Positions 6,351-7,702 of a stretch of DNA of 7,702 nucleotides are shown here, piece after piece; position 1 is the stretch's first letter; each line of letters opens with the position of its first letter. A program made the position numbers and the translations under genes. The stretch is from Vulcanimicrobiota bacterium (GTDB lineage: Bacteria; Vulcanimicrobiota; Vulcanimicrobiia; Vulcanimicrobiales; Vulcanimicrobiaceae). The notes under the pieces were generated by a model. That model was not told the origin of the DNA. It saw only the letters and a program-made list of their open reading frames with translations, and did no database searches. The stretch is from contig JAFAOZ010000207.1 of NCBI GenBank assembly GCA_019247395.1, positions 1 to 7,702 of the forward strand, in the 5' to 3' direction.

Positions 6351-7315
6351 CGGGCCACCGCCGCTGCGTGCGTTGCATCGCGCAGATACGGCTCGAGCAG
6401 CACGCGCAGAACCTCCGGCTCGGCCAAGAATGCGTCGTGGCCATGGCTCGATGCGAGTTGCACGTAGCGGCTAGGAAAGCCGCGAAGCTCGAATCGCCGC
6501 GCCGCCGCGCGGACGTCTTGCGCACGAAACAGCCAATCCGACGTGATGCCGACAAAGATCAGCTCCGGCTTGGTCGCGGGAATGTCGAAACTGCGGACGT
6601 CGAACGAATCCATCGCATGCGTGAGCGCGGCGTAGCTAGCCGCATCCATCCGCCCCTCGAACAGATCGGCTTGATGCTCCAAGTACCCCTCGACGTCAAA
6701 CAACGGCCGCCCGAGCCGATCGGGCCGCCGGCCATGGCGGCTGGTCAAGAGCTCGTCGCTCTTATACGTCAGCATCGCGATCTTTCGAGCGAGCCGCAGC
6801 CCGCGTTGCGGATCGAGCGCCAATGCGTCGCGCTGCAGCGAGTTCAGCGCGATGCCGAGCGCGCTGTGATGATCGTGCGCGCCGACGACGAATGACGTCT
6901 GCACGCGTTCGGGCGCATCGATCGCCCATTGCAGTGCCCGCATGCCGCCAAGAGAGCCGCCGATGACGAAGCGGATCCGGTCGATGCCGAGCTGCGTTAA
7001 TGCGCGCTGCTCGGCGCGAACGATGTCGCGCACGGTGATGCGACTCGCCGGACACGTCGATCCGTAGCAGCTTCCCAGCGCATTGATGGCGATGATGCAC
7101 CAGCGTTTGGGATCGAAGAGAGCGCCGCTACCGACGATACCGGGCCACCACTCGTGCGCGCGGCTCGATCCCGTGAGCGCGTGCTCCACCAGGACAACGT
7201 TCGAACCGTCGGCGGCGGGCTTGCCGTAGACCGTGACCCGCTGCTCGACGCCGCGAAGTCTCACGCCGGAGGCGAGCTCGAGCTTGCCGATGGAAATGGT
7301 GCGTTCGTCCGTCAT
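6347..7315 (-). CDS. metX: Homoserine O-acetyltransferase-type enzyme (alpha/beta hydrolase)
   Basis: A MetX-type acyltransferase that activates homoserine with acetyl-CoA (or succinyl-CoA in some family members) as the first committed step to methionine. The 322 residues are on the short side for MetX (commonly about 335-380). The catalytic triad is visible: Ser121 in the nucleophile elbow GGSLGGMRALQW (119-130), Asp260 in VGITSDWLF (255-263), and His293 in SSHGHDAFL (289-297). Other family signatures are VEHALTGSSRAHEWW (43-57), FDPKRWCIIAINALGSCYGST (67-87) and HDHHSALGIALNSLQRDAL (148-166). The segment usually ending TGP reads TCP here, with Cys88 in place of Gly. The gene starts in an ATGA overlap with hom and ends in one with metB, so product and order agree. 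Which acyl donor is used cannot be decided by eye. Confidence 0.92.
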   Translation of the reverse strand: MTDERTISIGKLELASGVRLRGVEQRVTVYGKPAADGSNVVLVEHALTGSSRAHEWWPGIVGSGALFDPKRWCIIAINALGSCYGSTCPASRITVRDIVRAEQRALTQLGIDRIRFVIGGSLGGMRALQWAIDAPERVQTSFVVGAHDHHSALGIALNSLQRDALALDPQRGLRLARKIAMLTYKSDELLTSRHGRRPDRLGRPLFDVEGYLEHQADLFEGRMDAASYAALTHAMDSFDVRSFDIPATKPELIFVGITSDWLFRAQDVRAAARRFELRGFPSRYVQLASSHGHDAFLAEPEVLRVLLEPYLRDATHAAAVAR

Positions 7316-7702
7316 GCCGTTGCCAGTATTGAAGCGGCCGGCGCAAGACGGCGCAAAACGGCCACGATGTCGCCGAGCACGGAAGATGCCGTGGCCGATC
7401 CACCCGCGCCCTCGCCGCGCAACGTTAGCTGCCCGGCGTCGCGCGCATCGATCTGCACGACGTTCTCGACGCCTTGCGTTCGAGCGAACTCATGGTCTTT
7501 GGGCAGCACAAGAGGCCCAACAGAGGCGCGAACGCCTTGAGCCGTGCGCTCAACGCCGGCGACCAAACGGATTCGCAAGCCTTGACTCCGCGCATTCGCT
7601 ACGTCGGCTTGGGTAATGCCGCGGATGCCGTTCGTCGGAATCTGCGGCGAGAGCAGCCGAGCGCCGAAGGCCGTCTGCGCGATGATTGCGAGCTTGTGCG
7701 CG
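7312..7702 (-). CDS. hom: Homoserine dehydrogenase, C-terminal part, no ACT domain
   Basis: The last 129 codons are present; the N-terminal Rossmann domain lies beyond the window end. The first residues AHKLAIIAQTAFG correspond to the conserved end of the homoserine dehydrogenase signature (D-x3-K), whose lysine is catalytic in the yeast enzyme. Then follow the GIRGITQADVANARSQGLRI region, GPLVLPKDHEFARTQGVENVV, and the glycine-rich nucleotide-domain return GEGAGGSATASSVLGDIV, all typical of the catalytic domain. The protein ends about 20 residues after that motif, so the C-terminal ACT regulatory domain found in many bacterial enzymes is absent. The enzyme reduces aspartate semialdehyde to homoserine with NAD(P)H and feeds the downstream metX. 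The stop codon overlaps the metX ATG as ATGA, which supports an operon. Confidence 0.9.
   Translation of the reverse strand, partial: AHKLAIIAQTAFGARLLSPQIPTNGIRGITQADVANARSQGLRIRLVAGVERTAQGVRASVGPLVLPKDHEFARTQGVENVVQIDARDAGQLTLRGEGAGGSATASSVLGDIVAVLRRLAPAASILATA

Noticed and set aside
5482..6555. Minus-strand open frame (357 codons) spanning metB and the end of metX in another frame.
   Set aside because: It is very Arg/Ser-rich with no motifs and lies within two well-supported genes on the same strand.

Overview
This is a gene-dense, high-GC bacterial window with almost no non-coding DNA. Neighbouring genes mostly meet in 4-base overlaps (ATGA or GTGA), so it looks like chromosomal DNA with compact operons. 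No rRNA, tRNA, phage, IS or CRISPR sequence is visible. Codon style, the mix of genes and a dispersed GA-rich repeat would fit an uncultured soil or rock-associated phylum such as Eremiobacterota (WPS-2). That placement is an impression and not a demonstrated assignment.

Region 1 (1-1142, minus strand). A polytopic membrane protein of unknown family, rich in histidine and acidic residues in its N-terminal half, is followed without a gap by the first 28 codons of a glycosyltransferase family 39-type membrane protein that leaves the window at base 1. The 74-base gap 1143-1216 separates this divergent unit from the next one.

Region 2 (1217-5199, plus strand). A four-gene operon encodes a small predicted lipoprotein, a crotonase-fold enoyl-CoA hydratase/isomerase family protein, an acyl-CoA dehydrogenase and a 2-aminobenzoate/benzoate-CoA ligase. 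The last three resemble the CoA-ester module of the aerobic 2-aminobenzoyl-CoA (anthranilate) route of proteobacteria. A ligase would activate the aromatic acid, and the crotonase and dehydrogenase would process CoA intermediates. The ring-attacking 2-aminobenzoyl-CoA monooxygenase/reductase is not in the window. The crotonase lacks both classical hydratase glutamates. A dispersed-type repeat lies across the dehydrogenase/ligase junction and supplies the stop codon of one gene and the start codon plus first ten codons of the next.

Region 3 (5196-7702, minus strand). A methionine-branch operon reads hom (3' end only, no ACT domain), metX, metB. It makes homoserine, acylates it, and condenses the O-acylhomoserine with cysteine to cystathionine. 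All three genes are joined by ATGA overlaps. The metB stop codon overlaps the stop codon of the convergent ligase gene, leaving no space for a conventional terminator between the two operons.
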